64,000 nt of DNA from Flavobacterium sp. SH_e (lineage in GTDB: Bacteria; Bacteroidota; Bacteroidia; Flavobacteriales; Flavobacteriaceae). Under the pieces are notes generated by a model. That model made no database searches, was not told the DNA's origin, and saw nothing but the letters and a program-made list of their open reading frames with translations. Within the stretch, counting starts at the first letter, position 1. Every line of letters begins with the position of its first letter. The position numbers and the translations under genes are program-made. This document shows positions 16,218-24,742 of this stretch, piece after piece. Location: assembly GCF_025717045.1 (NCBI RefSeq), contig NZ_JAOVZN010000006.1:832269-896268 (forward strand), in the 5' to 3' direction.

Positions 16218-17092
16218 TTTGACATTTTTCCAAATCCCACAGTTTCGCGATAAATTTGAGGCGAAACATCAGCATTAGTTTTAAAGAAACGGCTAAAATA
16301 ATGTTCGTCGTCATATCCTAATTCGTACGCAATTTCTTTTACCGTTTTGTTTGTTAAATAAAGCTCTCTTTTGGCTTCAATAATGATTCTTTCCGAGATT
16401 AAATCAGTTAAGGTTTTGTTGAAATAATTCTTAGATATTTTGGCTAATGCTTTTGGTGAAATATTCAATAAATCAGCATAATTTCCTGCAGAATGTTTGG
16501 TTTTGAAATTCAGTTCAATCGCATCTTTTAAGTTTTGAAGAATAATAGGTTCTTTTGAATCTGGAACCGATTTCATTTCTTCCAATTGATCTGTTTTTAA
16601 TCTTGAAGCCGTAATTAAAAAGATTTTTAAGTACGAAATAAGCAATTCATATTGTGCCAATTCTGCATTTTGAATTTCAGCTTTCATTTGTTCAATTACC
16701 ATCTTGAAAGTCTGTGAAGCTTGTTCGGTAACCTGAACATATGGTGGCTGATAAATATTATTGAATAAAACGCCATTGCACGAAACCTCTTTTTGATGCA
16801 TATGAATGCAATAAAAATCAGGATGAAAATGAATCGCGATTCCTTCAATTGGCTTATTTACACAAAGCATAAAAGGCTGATACGGAGAAAAGGCGAGAAG
16901 TGAGTTTTCTTCAAATTGATGTTCTGCAAAATCAGCTTTTACTTTGCCTTTTCCTTTTGTTACCCAAATTAAAGAGTAATAATTATTGCGCTGTAAATGA
17001 TCAAAATGAATATTGTCCTCAAACGAAAGGATTTTGAAAGCCAAATTACCAGTTTGCGGATTTATCAAAGTGGAAATATTTTGAGAACTCAT
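16214..17092 (-). CDS. AraC-family transcriptional regulator
   Basis: 292 residues. The N-terminal cupin-like sensor domain (about 1-150; NYYSLIWVTKGKGKVKADFA, SLLAFSPYQPFMLCVNKPIE) is followed by the double helix-turn-helix (about 195-288; AGNYADLLNISPKALAKISK; KTVKEIAYELGYDDEHYFSR; FFKTNADVSPQIYRE). Regulators of this shape respond to small molecules. It stands 96 bp downstream of an AhpD-like gene on the same strand, which may be its target or its operon partner. Overlaps the convergent glycosyltransferase gene by 4 bp at the 3' end. Confidence 0.92.
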   Translation of the reverse strand: MSSQNISTLINPQTGNLAFKILSFEDNIHFDHLQRNNYYSLIWVTKGKGKVKADFAEHQFEENSLLAFSPYQPFMLCVNKPIEGIAIHFHPDFYCIHMHQKEVSCNGVLFNNIYQPPYVQVTEQASQTFKMVIEQMKAEIQNAELAQYELLISYLKIFLITASRLKTDQLEEMKSVPDSKEPIILQNLKDAIELNFKTKHSAGNYADLLNISPKALAKISKNYFNKTLTDLISERIIIEAKRELYLTNKTVKEIAYELGYDDEHYFSRFFKTNADVSPQIYRETVGFGKMSN

Positions 17093-17188
17093 AAAGTGCT
17101 GTTTTTGAAAAAATAAAGATAGCCATGAAATAAATCCGAAGCTATCTTTATAAATTGTTTTTTGTTATAGTAAAAGAGTGTTTTTTGA

Positions 17189-17719
17189 TTAAACCGCTGG
17201 AAAATCAATCTCAGTATTTGCTACATTGTTAAAGTAGTTTGTTAAAACGTTTAAAGCTACGTGACCAATAGTTTCTGCAATTTCAGCATCAGAAACGCCT
17301 GCATTTTTAGCTTTGTTTACATCTTCGTCGTTTACTAAACCAGCTTTGCTGATTAATGTTTTAGCCAATTGTAAAATCGCTTCTGTTTTTGCGTCATCAG
17401 AATTTCCTGTTCTTGCTGCTTTTAAAACTGCTGGATCTGCTTTAACTAATTTTTCTCCAATAAAAGTGTGTGCTGCCAAACAGTAATCACAAGAATTGCT
17501 CTCAGAAACTGTCAAAGCAATTAATTCACCAGTTTTCGCACTTAATTTTCCGTGGCTCAAAGCACCGCTTAAATTCAAATATCCTTCAAGAACTGCAGGA
17601 GAATTTCCCATTGTTCTCATCATGTTTGGTACAACGCCTAATTTTGCCTGAACTGCGTTGAATAAATCTTTAGTTTTTCCTGTTACTTCTTCTGGGTTTA
17701 AAGCTGTTAATCGTGCCAT
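17189..17719 (-). CDS. Carboxymuconolactone decarboxylase / AhpD-like peroxidase-type protein
   Basis: 176 residues of the CMD/AhpD family. The redox motif is present as SCDYCLAAHTFIG (CxxC followed by AH). In AhpD this disulphide acts in peroxide or thiol redox chemistry. The rest of the helical fold is typical (FNAVQAKLGVVPNMMRTMGN; GETIGHVALNVLTNYFNNVA region at the C-terminus). The frame starts MARLTALNPEEV. Probably an antioxidant or stress protein; the AraC gene lies 96 bp further along the same strand. The exact substrate is unknown. Confidence 0.88.
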   Translation of the reverse strand: MARLTALNPEEVTGKTKDLFNAVQAKLGVVPNMMRTMGNSPAVLEGYLNLSGALSHGKLSAKTGELIALTVSESNSCDYCLAAHTFIGEKLVKADPAVLKAARTGNSDDAKTEAILQLAKTLISKAGLVNDEDVNKAKNAGVSDAEIAETIGHVALNVLTNYFNNVANTEIDFPAV

Positions 17720-17873
17720 CTTATTTAATTTTTAAAGTTGTTATTTGTTGTTGTCTTTTGACATTACAAAGTTGCAACGATTGCAGATTTTAGAACATGG
17801 AGAATGTACGCTATGTGATGGATAATTTTCCCTGATGTTTTTTTAGGAGCTATTTCCCGCTATCCGTTCCAAT

Positions 17874-17900
17874 CTTTTGTGCCGAACCCCGGCACAAAAG
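17874..17900. repeat. GC-rich hairpin CTTTTGTGCCG
   Basis: 11-bp perfect arms (CTTTTGTGCCG and complement) around AACCC. It lies in a patch (about 17850-17935) that is much richer in G+C than the surroundings, so it is likely a remnant of a dispersed repeat. Confidence 0.6.
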
Positions 17901-18017
17901 GATTTCCACTTCTATCGGGGCTAGGGCACTCGTTTTTATAAGATTGTTTTTCGTATAGTTTGTCATTTCGAGGAACGAGAAATCGCACTAGAAATTCTGC
18001 AAACAATTCACGCAATC

Positions 18018-18119
18018 TTGTCATTTCGACGAAGGAGAAATCTTCGCAAGTAACTCCGTAACGAAAATCCAATCTTTGTCGAGCTTCTCGTGAAGATTTC
18101 TCCTTCGTCGAAATGACAA
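18018..18119. repeat. Inverted repeat with perfect 28-bp arms (GTCATTTCGACGAAGGAG family)
   Basis: Arms 18018-18045 and 18092-18119 are exact reverse complements and enclose 46 bp. The arm begins TTGTCATTTCGACGAAGGAG. Related single arms occur at 17961 and, degraded, at 11221. The size and structure suggest a REP/MITE-like non-coding mobile repeat. Confidence 0.8.
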
Positions 18120-18132
18120 ACAAGGCGTAAAA

Positions 18133-18165
18133 AAAAGAGTCTGTTCCTAAGGAACAGACTCTTTT
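18133..18165. terminator. Terminator after the M1 aminopeptidase gene
   Basis: AAAAGAGTCTGTTCC, loop TAA, complement GGAACAGACTCTTTT. A 15-bp perfect stem, with A-run on the left giving T's for the minus-strand gene ending at 18188. Confidence 0.85.
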
Positions 18166-18187
18166 AAACTTATATTCTTGAAAAAGC

Positions 18188-20035
18188 CTATTTCAAAACC
18201 CCTTCAACAGCTTGAATCGTTGTAGCATGATAACCAGATTTTGCTTTATCAAAAATCTGCTTCGCCCAAACTTTTCCTTCTGGAGTTTTAACCATTTCTT
18301 TATAAAGCATCATTACAGATCCCGTTCTGCTGATTCCAATTAAAAACTGCTCAATTGCAGGATCTGCCACTTTATATTGATGACGAATTGCCTGAACAAA
18401 CCATTGACGCTTGATAATGAAGTTTCCGCCTTTTGTAAAGTTAAATTCTTTATCTATCGCTTCCATTTCTTTCGCTGTAATATCAGCTGGCAAATGATCA
18501 ATAAAATGCTGTTTTTCAGCAGTAGTAATAATTTTTTTGCTTAAACCTACAACGCCAGTTTCTCTCCAGCTTTTTTGAATCGCATCAATGGCATCAAATT
18601 CCGCTGAACTAACCGGAAGAATGTTTGATGGAATTCCAGGTTTGTAAATCCAGTTGTCTAATTGGATTTTGTCTGCTAAAGCTTTATCGCCTTTAATTAA
18701 ATTCTCATTCAAATATTTAACGAAATCTTCTGTTGTGATTGATTTAAAAGCATGCGAATCGAAATAATTCTTAATAAACGGATCGAACTTATCGCGTCCA
18801 ACCGCATTTTCAATTACTCTTAAAAAGGCATATCCTTTCACATAAGGAATTTGGCTGATTCCGTCGTCAGGATTTCTTCCAGTCAAACTAACTTTTAATC
18901 TTGTGTCTGGATTTGTATCGCCATATTCTGCAACATTATCAGTTAATTCTTTGTTTGTGATAACGTTTTGCATTTCAAATTCTTTTTTGCCAAAGATTGC
19001 TTCTCCAATTCTGTGTTCAACATAAGTGGTAAAGCCTTCATTTAACCAAATATCATCCCAAGTTGCATTGGTAACTAAGTTTCCACTCCAACTGTGGCCT
19101 AATTCGTGTGCCAATAAACTAGTTAAAGAACGATCTCCAGCAATTACGCCTGGAGTTAAGAAAGTTAGGTTTGGGTTTTCCATTCCTCCGTAAGGAAAAC
19201 TTGGAGGTAAAACCAAAACATCATAACGTCCCCAACGGTATGGGCCGTATAATTTTTCGGCAGCATTTACCATTTTGCCTAATTCAGCAAATTCATAAGC
19301 TGATCTTTTCAGCATTGATGGTTCTGCATAAACTCCAGTTCTGTTATCAATTGCTTGAAATTCAATATCTCCAACTGCAATTGCCATTAAATAAGAAGGA
19401 ATCGCTTTGTCTTGCTTAAAAGTATAAACCCCAGTATCATTTTTCTTTTGTGGGTTTACAGCGCTCATAACTGCTAATAAATCTTTAGGAACCGTAACTT
19501 TTGCATTATAAGTAAAACGAATTCCAGGAGAATCTTGACAAGGAATCCAAGTGCGAGACCAAACGCTTTCTCCTTGAGAGAACAAGAAAGGTTTCTTTTT
19601 GTCTGCTGTTTGTTCTGGTTTTAGCCATTGTAAAGCAACAGCATCTTTGGTTGTGCTGTAGTAAATGTTTACCTTAGTTGTGTTTGGTTCAATTGTTATA
19701 TGAAGCGGTTTTCCGTGAAATTCCGTGTCTTTCCCAAGTTCAAAAATGGTTTCTTTTTCGTCATCACCTAAAGTTACTTTTGTAATATTTAAAGTGTTTT
19801 CGTCGAAAATAATTTCATTTCCTTTACTGATATTGTCAATTAACCAAGAAGCCTTTCCTGAAATAGTCTGTGTGTCAAAATCAACTTTAATATCAAGGTC
19901 AAGATGTTTTGCAACAGCAAGTTCTGGTTTGGAATAACTGTGTTCGTCTGTAACGGCTGCTGTTTTTTCTGTTTGCTCTTTTTTCTGACAGGCAATTGCG
20001 GTAAGAAATAAAGCGACAAGAATTAGTTTCTTCAT
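18188..20035 (-). CDS. M1 family aminopeptidase lipoprotein (LTA4 hydrolase-like)
   Basis: 615 residues. Zinc aminopeptidase that releases N-terminal amino acids from peptides. Lipobox with C16 (LTAIACQKKEQ). The beta-rich N-terminal domain is followed by the exopeptidase motif GGMEN (284-287 region), the zinc motif H310-E-L-G-H314 (AHELGHSWSGN) and the third ligand E333 (LNEGFTTYVE). The C-terminal ~170 residues form an alpha-helical domain like that of leukotriene-A4 hydrolase-type aminopeptidases. As a lipoprotein it should act in the periplasm or on the outer membrane. It is a single gene with its own terminator. Confidence 0.94.
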   Translation of the reverse strand: MKKLILVALFLTAIACQKKEQTEKTAAVTDEHSYSKPELAVAKHLDLDIKVDFDTQTISGKASWLIDNISKGNEIIFDENTLNITKVTLGDDEKETIFELGKDTEFHGKPLHITIEPNTTKVNIYYSTTKDAVALQWLKPEQTADKKKPFLFSQGESVWSRTWIPCQDSPGIRFTYNAKVTVPKDLLAVMSAVNPQKKNDTGVYTFKQDKAIPSYLMAIAVGDIEFQAIDNRTGVYAEPSMLKRSAYEFAELGKMVNAAEKLYGPYRWGRYDVLVLPPSFPYGGMENPNLTFLTPGVIAGDRSLTSLLAHELGHSWSGNLVTNATWDDIWLNEGFTTYVEHRIGEAIFGKKEFEMQNVITNKELTDNVAEYGDTNPDTRLKVSLTGRNPDDGISQIPYVKGYAFLRVIENAVGRDKFDPFIKNYFDSHAFKSITTEDFVKYLNENLIKGDKALADKIQLDNWIYKPGIPSNILPVSSAEFDAIDAIQKSWRETGVVGLSKKIITTAEKQHFIDHLPADITAKEMEAIDKEFNFTKGGNFIIKRQWFVQAIRHQYKVADPAIEQFLIGISRTGSVMMLYKEMVKTPEGKVWAKQIFDKAKSGYHATTIQAVEGVLK

Positions 20036-20074
20036 TTTATGTGGTTTTGAATTTGAGGATGAAAATTAAACAAA

Positions 20075-20106
20075 AAATCCCGCTTTGAATAAACAAAACG
20101 GGATTT
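20075..20106 (-). terminator. Terminator of the pdhA-E2 operon
   Basis: AAATCCCGYTTTG stem of 13 bp (one G-T pair on the minus strand) with a 6-base loop, followed by T's on the minus strand, 21 bp beyond the E2 stop. Confidence 0.75.
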
Positions 20107-20127
20107 AATTATAAAATTAACAACTAA

Positions 20128-21768
20128 TTACGCCAACATTGTAACTGGGCTTTCGATGTATTGTTTTAATGTTTGTAAGAACTGAGCTCCAGTTGCACCG
20201 TCAATTGTTCTGTGGTCGCAAGCTAATGATAGCATCATTGTGTTTCCAACTACAATTTGACCGTTTTTAACTACTGGTTTCTCAACAATTGCACCTACAG
20301 AAAGGATTGCAGAGTTTGGCTGGTTGATAATTGAATTGAATTCAGTGATACCAAACATACCAAGGTTAGATACTGTGAAAGTACTTCCTTCCATTTCTTG
20401 TGGTCCTAATTTTTTGTTTTTAGCTCTTCCAGCAAGATCTCTTACTGAACCGCCAATTTGAGATAAACTCATAGCGTCAGTAAATTTCAATACAGGAACA
20501 ACTAATCCGTCTTCAACAGCTACAGCAACACCAATGTTTACGTGGTGGTTGATGATGATAGCATCTTCTTTCCAAGTAGAGTTGATTTTTGGGTGTTTTT
20601 TCAATGCTAAAGCACAAGCTTTGATTACCATATCGTTGAAAGATACTTTTGTATCTGGAACGCTATTGATAGCAGCTCTAGCTTGCATAGCTTCGTCCAT
20701 GCTTACTTCGATCACTAAGTTGTAGTGAGGCGCAGTGAATAAAGACTCAGAAAGACGTTTTGCAATGATTTTACGCATTTGAGAATTTTTGATCTCTTCT
20801 GTGTAAACTTCACCAGCAGGAACGAATACTTTTGGTGCAGTAGGAGCAGACGCTTCTTGTTTAGCAACAGGTGCTGAAGCAGCAGTTTGTGCCTGAGCAG
20901 ATGGAGTAAAGTTTTCGATATCGCTTTTCACGATACGTCCATTTTCTCCAGATCCTTTAACTTGGCTTAATTGAATTCCTTTGTCAGAAGCGATTTTTTT
21001 AGCCAATGGAGAGGCTAAAATTCTTCCTCCATTTGAAGTTTCAGCAGCAGCTTCTGGTGCTTTTTCAGCAGTAGGAGCAGCTTTTTCTTCTGCAGCAGGA
21101 GCACTTGCGGGTGCAGCGCCTCCAGCAGTAAAGTTATCTGCAACTCCAGAAATGTCAGTTCCTGCAGGTCCGATGATAGCTAATAAGCTGTCAACAGGTG
21201 CAGTGTTTCCTTCTTGAATTCCGATGTATAATAATGTTCCAGCATTGAAAGACTCAAACTCCATAGTCGCTTTGTCTGTTTCAATTTCTGCTAAAATATC
21301 TCCTTCAGCTACTGTATCGCCAACTTTTTTCAACCAAGTTGCTACTGTACCTTCAGTCATTGTATCACTTAAACGTGGCATAGTTACTACTATAACACCT
21401 TTTGGTAATTCAGCTGCAGCTTTTGCAGGAGCAGCAGTTTCAGTTTTTGCTTCAGCAGCAGGAGCATCCGCTTTTGGAGCTTCGGCAGCAGGAGCATCAC
21501 CACCAGCTAAAAGAGCAGAAATATCTTCTCCTTCTTTACCAATGATGGCTAATAAGCTGTCAACAGGAGCAGTTTCTCCAGCTTGAATTCCGATATGTAA
21601 AAGAGTTCCTTCGTTAAAAGATTCGAACTCCATTGTTGCTTTGTCTGTTTCAATTTCAGCTAAGATATCACCTTCGCTTACTTTGTCGCCTACTTTTTTA
21701 AGCCAAGTTGCTACCGTTCCTTCAGTCATAGTATCGCTCAAACGAGGCATTGTTACTTTAATCGCCAT
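20128..21768 (-). CDS. pdhC: Pyruvate dehydrogenase complex E2 (dihydrolipoamide acetyltransferase)
   Basis: 546 residues. Transfers the acetyl group from E1-bound intermediate to CoA. Two lipoyl domains lie in tandem (about 1-78 and 128-205), each with the ETDKATMEFESF lipoylation site. An Ala/Pro/Glu-rich linker follows, then a peripheral-subunit-binding domain (about 250-285; RILASPLAKKIASDKGIQLS) and the catalytic acetyltransferase core ending in SLACDHRTIDGATGAQFL with the active-site His. The linkers are made of repeated A, P, E and K residues. Starts 4 bp after the E1-alpha gene, so the two form one operon. E1-beta and E3 are not in this window. Confidence 0.95.
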   Translation of the reverse strand: MAIKVTMPRLSDTMTEGTVATWLKKVGDKVSEGDILAEIETDKATMEFESFNEGTLLHIGIQAGETAPVDSLLAIIGKEGEDISALLAGGDAPAAEAPKADAPAAEAKTETAAPAKAAAELPKGVIVVTMPRLSDTMTEGTVATWLKKVGDTVAEGDILAEIETDKATMEFESFNAGTLLYIGIQEGNTAPVDSLLAIIGPAGTDISGVADNFTAGGAAPASAPAAEEKAAPTAEKAPEAAAETSNGGRILASPLAKKIASDKGIQLSQVKGSGENGRIVKSDIENFTPSAQAQTAASAPVAKQEASAPTAPKVFVPAGEVYTEEIKNSQMRKIIAKRLSESLFTAPHYNLVIEVSMDEAMQARAAINSVPDTKVSFNDMVIKACALALKKHPKINSTWKEDAIIINHHVNIGVAVAVEDGLVVPVLKFTDAMSLSQIGGSVRDLAGRAKNKKLGPQEMEGSTFTVSNLGMFGITEFNSIINQPNSAILSVGAIVEKPVVKNGQIVVGNTMMLSLACDHRTIDGATGAQFLQTLKQYIESPVTMLA

Positions 21769-21772
21769 GATA

Positions 21773-22771
21773 TTATAATTTATGAGGTGTAAATGGATAG
21801 TCTTCTTGTGCGTATACTACATCGTATAATTGTTGTAAGTCTGGGTATGGAGATTCTTCAGCGAATTTCGCACACTCTTCAACTAAGTCTTTAACTCTTT
21901 GGTCAATTACTTCAATTTCTTCAGCTGTAGCATATTTTTGATCCAAGATTACATCAAGAACTTGTGTAATTGGGTCGATTTTTTTGTACTCTTCAACCTC
22001 TTCTTTAGAACGGTATAATTGTGCATCAGACATAGAGTGTCCTCTGTAACGGTACGTTTTCATTTCAAGGAAAGTTGGTCCGTCTCCGCGACGCGCTCTT
22101 TCAATAGCTTCGTGCATTGCTTCAGCAACTTTTACAGGGTTCATTCCGTCAACAGGTCCGCAAGGCATTTCGTAACCTAAACCTAATTTCCAGATGTCAG
22201 TGTGGTTTGCAGTTCTTTCTACAGAAGTTCCCATTGCATAACCATTGTTTTCAACGATAAATACAACTGGAAGTTTCCATAACATAGCCATGTTGAAAGC
22301 TTCGTGAAGAGAACCTTGTCTAGCAGCACCGTCACCAAAGTAAGTCATGGTAACACCACCAGTGTTAAAATATTTATCTGCGAAAGCAATACCAGCTCCC
22401 ACAGGAATTTGAGCACCTACGATTCCGTGTCCTCCGTAAAAACCGTGTTCTTTAGAGAAAATGTGCATAGAACCTCCCATACCTTTAGAAGTTCCTGTTG
22501 CTTTTCCTAAAAGTTCTGCCATTACGTTTCTAGGATCAACTCCCATACCAATTGGTTGAACGTGATTTCTGTAAGCAGTAATCATTTTATCTTTGGTCAA
22601 ATCCATAGCGTGCAATGCACCTGCTAATACAGCTTCTTGACCATTATATAAGTGTAGAAAACCTCTAACTTTTTGTTGGATGTATAACGCTGCAAGTTTG
22701 TCTTCAAACTTTCTCCAAAGTAGCATGTCTTCATACCACTTTAAATATACCTCTTTTGTAACTTCTTTCAT
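21773..22771 (-). CDS. pdhA: Pyruvate dehydrogenase E1 component, alpha subunit
   Basis: 332 residues. The thiamine-diphosphate-dependent subunit that decarboxylates pyruvate together with E1-beta. The ThDP motif is visible as FGDGAARQGSLHEAFNMAML with WKLPVVFIVENN closing it. The regulatory-loop region is YRYRGHSMSDAQLYRSKEE. Begins MKEVTKEVYLKWYEDMLLWR. First gene of the E1-alpha/E2 operon with a promoter box about 100 bp upstream. The two-subunit (alpha/beta) type of E1 is implied. Confidence 0.95.
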   Translation of the reverse strand: MKEVTKEVYLKWYEDMLLWRKFEDKLAALYIQQKVRGFLHLYNGQEAVLAGALHAMDLTKDKMITAYRNHVQPIGMGVDPRNVMAELLGKATGTSKGMGGSMHIFSKEHGFYGGHGIVGAQIPVGAGIAFADKYFNTGGVTMTYFGDGAARQGSLHEAFNMAMLWKLPVVFIVENNGYAMGTSVERTANHTDIWKLGLGYEMPCGPVDGMNPVKVAEAMHEAIERARRGDGPTFLEMKTYRYRGHSMSDAQLYRSKEEVEEYKKIDPITQVLDVILDQKYATAEEIEVIDQRVKDLVEECAKFAEESPYPDLQQLYDVVYAQEDYPFTPHKL

Positions 22772-22872
22772 CTGAATTCTTTCTTTTGCTAAAGTTGTTT
22801 GTGTTATCGATTATTGTGCCTGTAACGCAAAATAGTTTCCTCCCACAAATTTGCGCCCGAAAGGTCGGGATG

Positions 22873-22880
22873 CAAAAATA
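22873..22880 (-). promoter_or_regulatory. Promoter -7 box for pdhA (TATTTTTG)
   Basis: Minus-strand match to TAnnTTTG, 101 bp from the pdhA ATG, so the transcript would have a leader of about 95 nt. The leader contains a small CCCGA/TCGGG hairpin next to the start site. Confidence 0.55.
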
Positions 22881-22930
22881 AGACATTACATTTAAGAACT
22901 AAAATTAAAACGATACTTTTTGGCTTTTTT

Positions 22931-23413
22931 TTACAAGAACTTTTTATCAAACATCAATGGAAGCAAATTTTTTAAGGATGATGATTTGTAAACCTCACCT
23001 ATTTCGCCCATAAAATAGATTTCTATCGGAGTGTCTTGTTTTATCTCATATTCTGCTATTGATTGTCGGCAAGATCCGCAAGGCGGAATAGGAGCTGTAG
23101 TCTGATTTGTGTCTGAAGCTGCCGTAATTGCCATTTTTAAAATTTTAGCTTCCGGATAGGCACTTCCTGCATAAAAAATTGCAGTTCGTTCGGCACAAAG
23201 TCCAGACGGATAAGCGGCATTTTCTTGGTTTGAACCCAAAATGATTTTTCCGTTATCTAAAAGCAAAGCGGCTCCAACTTTAAACTTAGAATATGGTGCA
23301 TAAGCTTTTTTTCTAACTTCTATAGCTTGATTCATTAAGTCTTGAATTTCACTCGGAAGTTCATTTATAGTATCAAATATTGTAAATGATGTTGTTATAT
23401 TGATTTCTTTCAT
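22931..23413 (-). CDS. cdd: Cytidine deaminase
   Basis: 160 residues. Zinc-dependent deamination of cytidine or deoxycytidine to uridine, in pyrimidine salvage. Motifs: KFKVGAALLLDNGKIILGSN, the CAE zinc/acid motif in PSGLCAERTAIF, and the PCGSC zinc ligands in PIPPCGSCRQSIAEYE. Length fits the homotetrameric type. Single gene between the pdhA promoter and the porV terminator, start ATG with MKEINITTSF. Confidence 0.94.
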   Translation of the reverse strand: MKEINITTSFTIFDTINELPSEIQDLMNQAIEVRKKAYAPYSKFKVGAALLLDNGKIILGSNQENAAYPSGLCAERTAIFYAGSAYPEAKILKMAITAASDTNQTTAPIPPCGSCRQSIAEYEIKQDTPIEIYFMGEIGEVYKSSSLKNLLPLMFDKKFL

Positions 23414-23431
23414 CTGTTTTTAAGGGAAAAA

Positions 23432-23467
23432 AAATCCAAATTCCTAAAAAATGCAGGAATTTGGATT
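23432..23467 (-). terminator. Terminator of porU-porV
   Basis: Arms AATCCAAATTCCT and AGGAATTTGGATT around a short loop, with a long T-run on the minus strand beyond the stem. Lies 29 bp after the porV stop. Confidence 0.8.
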
Positions 23468-23495
23468 GAATTGTTTTTATTTTAATTTTTTCTCT

Positions 23496-24701
23496 TTAGT
23501 AAGTTTCGTATTTGTCTCCAAAGTTAAACGTTAAAGAGAAACGAAGTGTATTTTCTAAAGGGTTTTTTATTTTAGATGCTGAGAATAAATATGAAACATC
23601 TATTTTCATGATGTTGTATTTAAATCCTGCTCCTAAAGAGAAAAACTGTTTGGCACCTTTTTCTGGACTCTCGTGATAATAACCTAAACGCATCGCAAAT
23701 GCATCTTGATACATATATTCTGCGGCAACACTATAGGTTACTTCTTTCATTTCTTCTTTAAATCCGCCTGGTGCATCGCCAAATGATTTAAACATTCCTT
23801 CAAACCAGCCAATATCATTGTACTTGTTATAGCCCGCTTGTGTAGCTTCAGTTTGAGTGATGTCTTCTGGATCATCATAATCTCCGTCACCATTTGCATC
23901 TACAGGCGTTCCAACACCTGGCGGAGTAGGAACTAAAAGTTTAGTAAGCTCAGCGCTTAAAGTAAGTTTGTTGTAATCATCAAAAATAAAATCAAATCCT
24001 CCTCCTAATCTTAAGTTGGCAGGAAGGAAGTTTGAACTTAAATCATCGTTGTCATAACTAATTTTTGGTCCCATGTTCTGGAAGTTAACACCCGCTCTCC
24101 ATCGACCATTGAAATCTTGGTAAGCGATTTCTTCAGATTGATAAAAAGCAGCAACATCAACTGCAAAAGAATGTGCAGATGTTGCATCCACTTCTTCAGA
24201 AGCGACTTTTAAATTAGAGTTAATGAAACGTGCGGCAACTGCCATAGAAAACTCTTCACTTAGTTTAAGTGAATATGATCCGTCTAAAGCAAATTCATTC
24301 GGGTTTACTTCTCTTACTGCCTCATTTGGGTCTCCAGTGTATCTCAACTCAATTCCTCCAAAACCAAAATAACGGAAACTTCCGGCAAAAGCACTTCGCT
24401 CGTTGATTTTGTTGTAATAGGTCAATTGCCCTAAAGAAATGTCATTGGCAAGATCTGTTAAATAAGGTGTGTAACTAATAGAAAGCCCTTGTGCATCTTC
24501 AGAAAATGCATATTTTGCAGGATTCCATTGTTGTGAGAAAACGTCGGCAGAGGTTGCGACTCCTTGGTCTGCTAAACCTGCTGCTCTAGCATCTGCTGCT
24601 ACTAGTAAAAAAGGTACTCCAGTAACAATTGGCCTTGATTCCTGAGCCCTTGAACTGTAGACGCTAAAAATGCAAATTAATAAAAGTGATAGTTTTTTCA
24701 T
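23496..24701 (-). CDS. porV: Type IX secretion outer-membrane protein PorV
   Basis: 401 residues with signal peptide (ends near YSSRAQESRP). A FadL-like outer-membrane beta-barrel that, in the type IX secretion system, binds the C-terminal domains of cargo and brings them to the sortase PorU. The sequence has the PorV/LptO pattern: RPIVTGVPFLLVAADARAAG at the mature N-terminus, SADVFSQQWNPAKYAF, and alternating barrel strands to the C-terminus (FSLTFNFGDKYETY). It follows porU with 41 bp between them and has its own promoter box. Confidence 0.93.
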   Translation of the reverse strand: MKKLSLLLICIFSVYSSRAQESRPIVTGVPFLLVAADARAAGLADQGVATSADVFSQQWNPAKYAFSEDAQGLSISYTPYLTDLANDISLGQLTYYNKINERSAFAGSFRYFGFGGIELRYTGDPNEAVREVNPNEFALDGSYSLKLSEEFSMAVAARFINSNLKVASEEVDATSAHSFAVDVAAFYQSEEIAYQDFNGRWRAGVNFQNMGPKISYDNDDLSSNFLPANLRLGGGFDFIFDDYNKLTLSAELTKLLVPTPPGVGTPVDANGDGDYDDPEDITQTEATQAGYNKYNDIGWFEGMFKSFGDAPGGFKEEMKEVTYSVAAEYMYQDAFAMRLGYYHESPEKGAKQFFSLGAGFKYNIMKIDVSYLFSASKIKNPLENTLRFSLTFNFGDKYETY

Positions 24702-24727
24702 TTATGGGACTAATGTTTTTGGTGGTG

Positions 24728-24735
24728 CAAATATA
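24728..24735 (-). promoter_or_regulatory. Promoter -7 box for porV (TATATTTG)
   Basis: Exact minus-strand TAnnTTTG match in the porU-porV gap, 26 bp from the porV ATG. Suggests that porV can be expressed apart from porU. Confidence 0.6.
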
Positions 24736-24742
24736 GATAATA

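Larger units (their letters stand above)
17720..18187. other. 468-bp gene-free stretch with several palindromes
   Basis: Holds the promoter region of the AhpD-like gene at its left end, a GC-rich hairpin at 17874-17900, a single copy of the TGTCATTTCGAGGAACGAG element at 17961-17988, a long perfect inverted repeat (18018-18119) and a terminator (18133-18165). One open frame on the minus strand crosses these repeats but has no protein-like features. Confidence 0.7.

Noticed and set aside
17860..18123. 87-residue open frame across intergenic repeats
   Set aside because: It consists largely of the inverted repeats and a GC-rich hairpin read through; no protein features.
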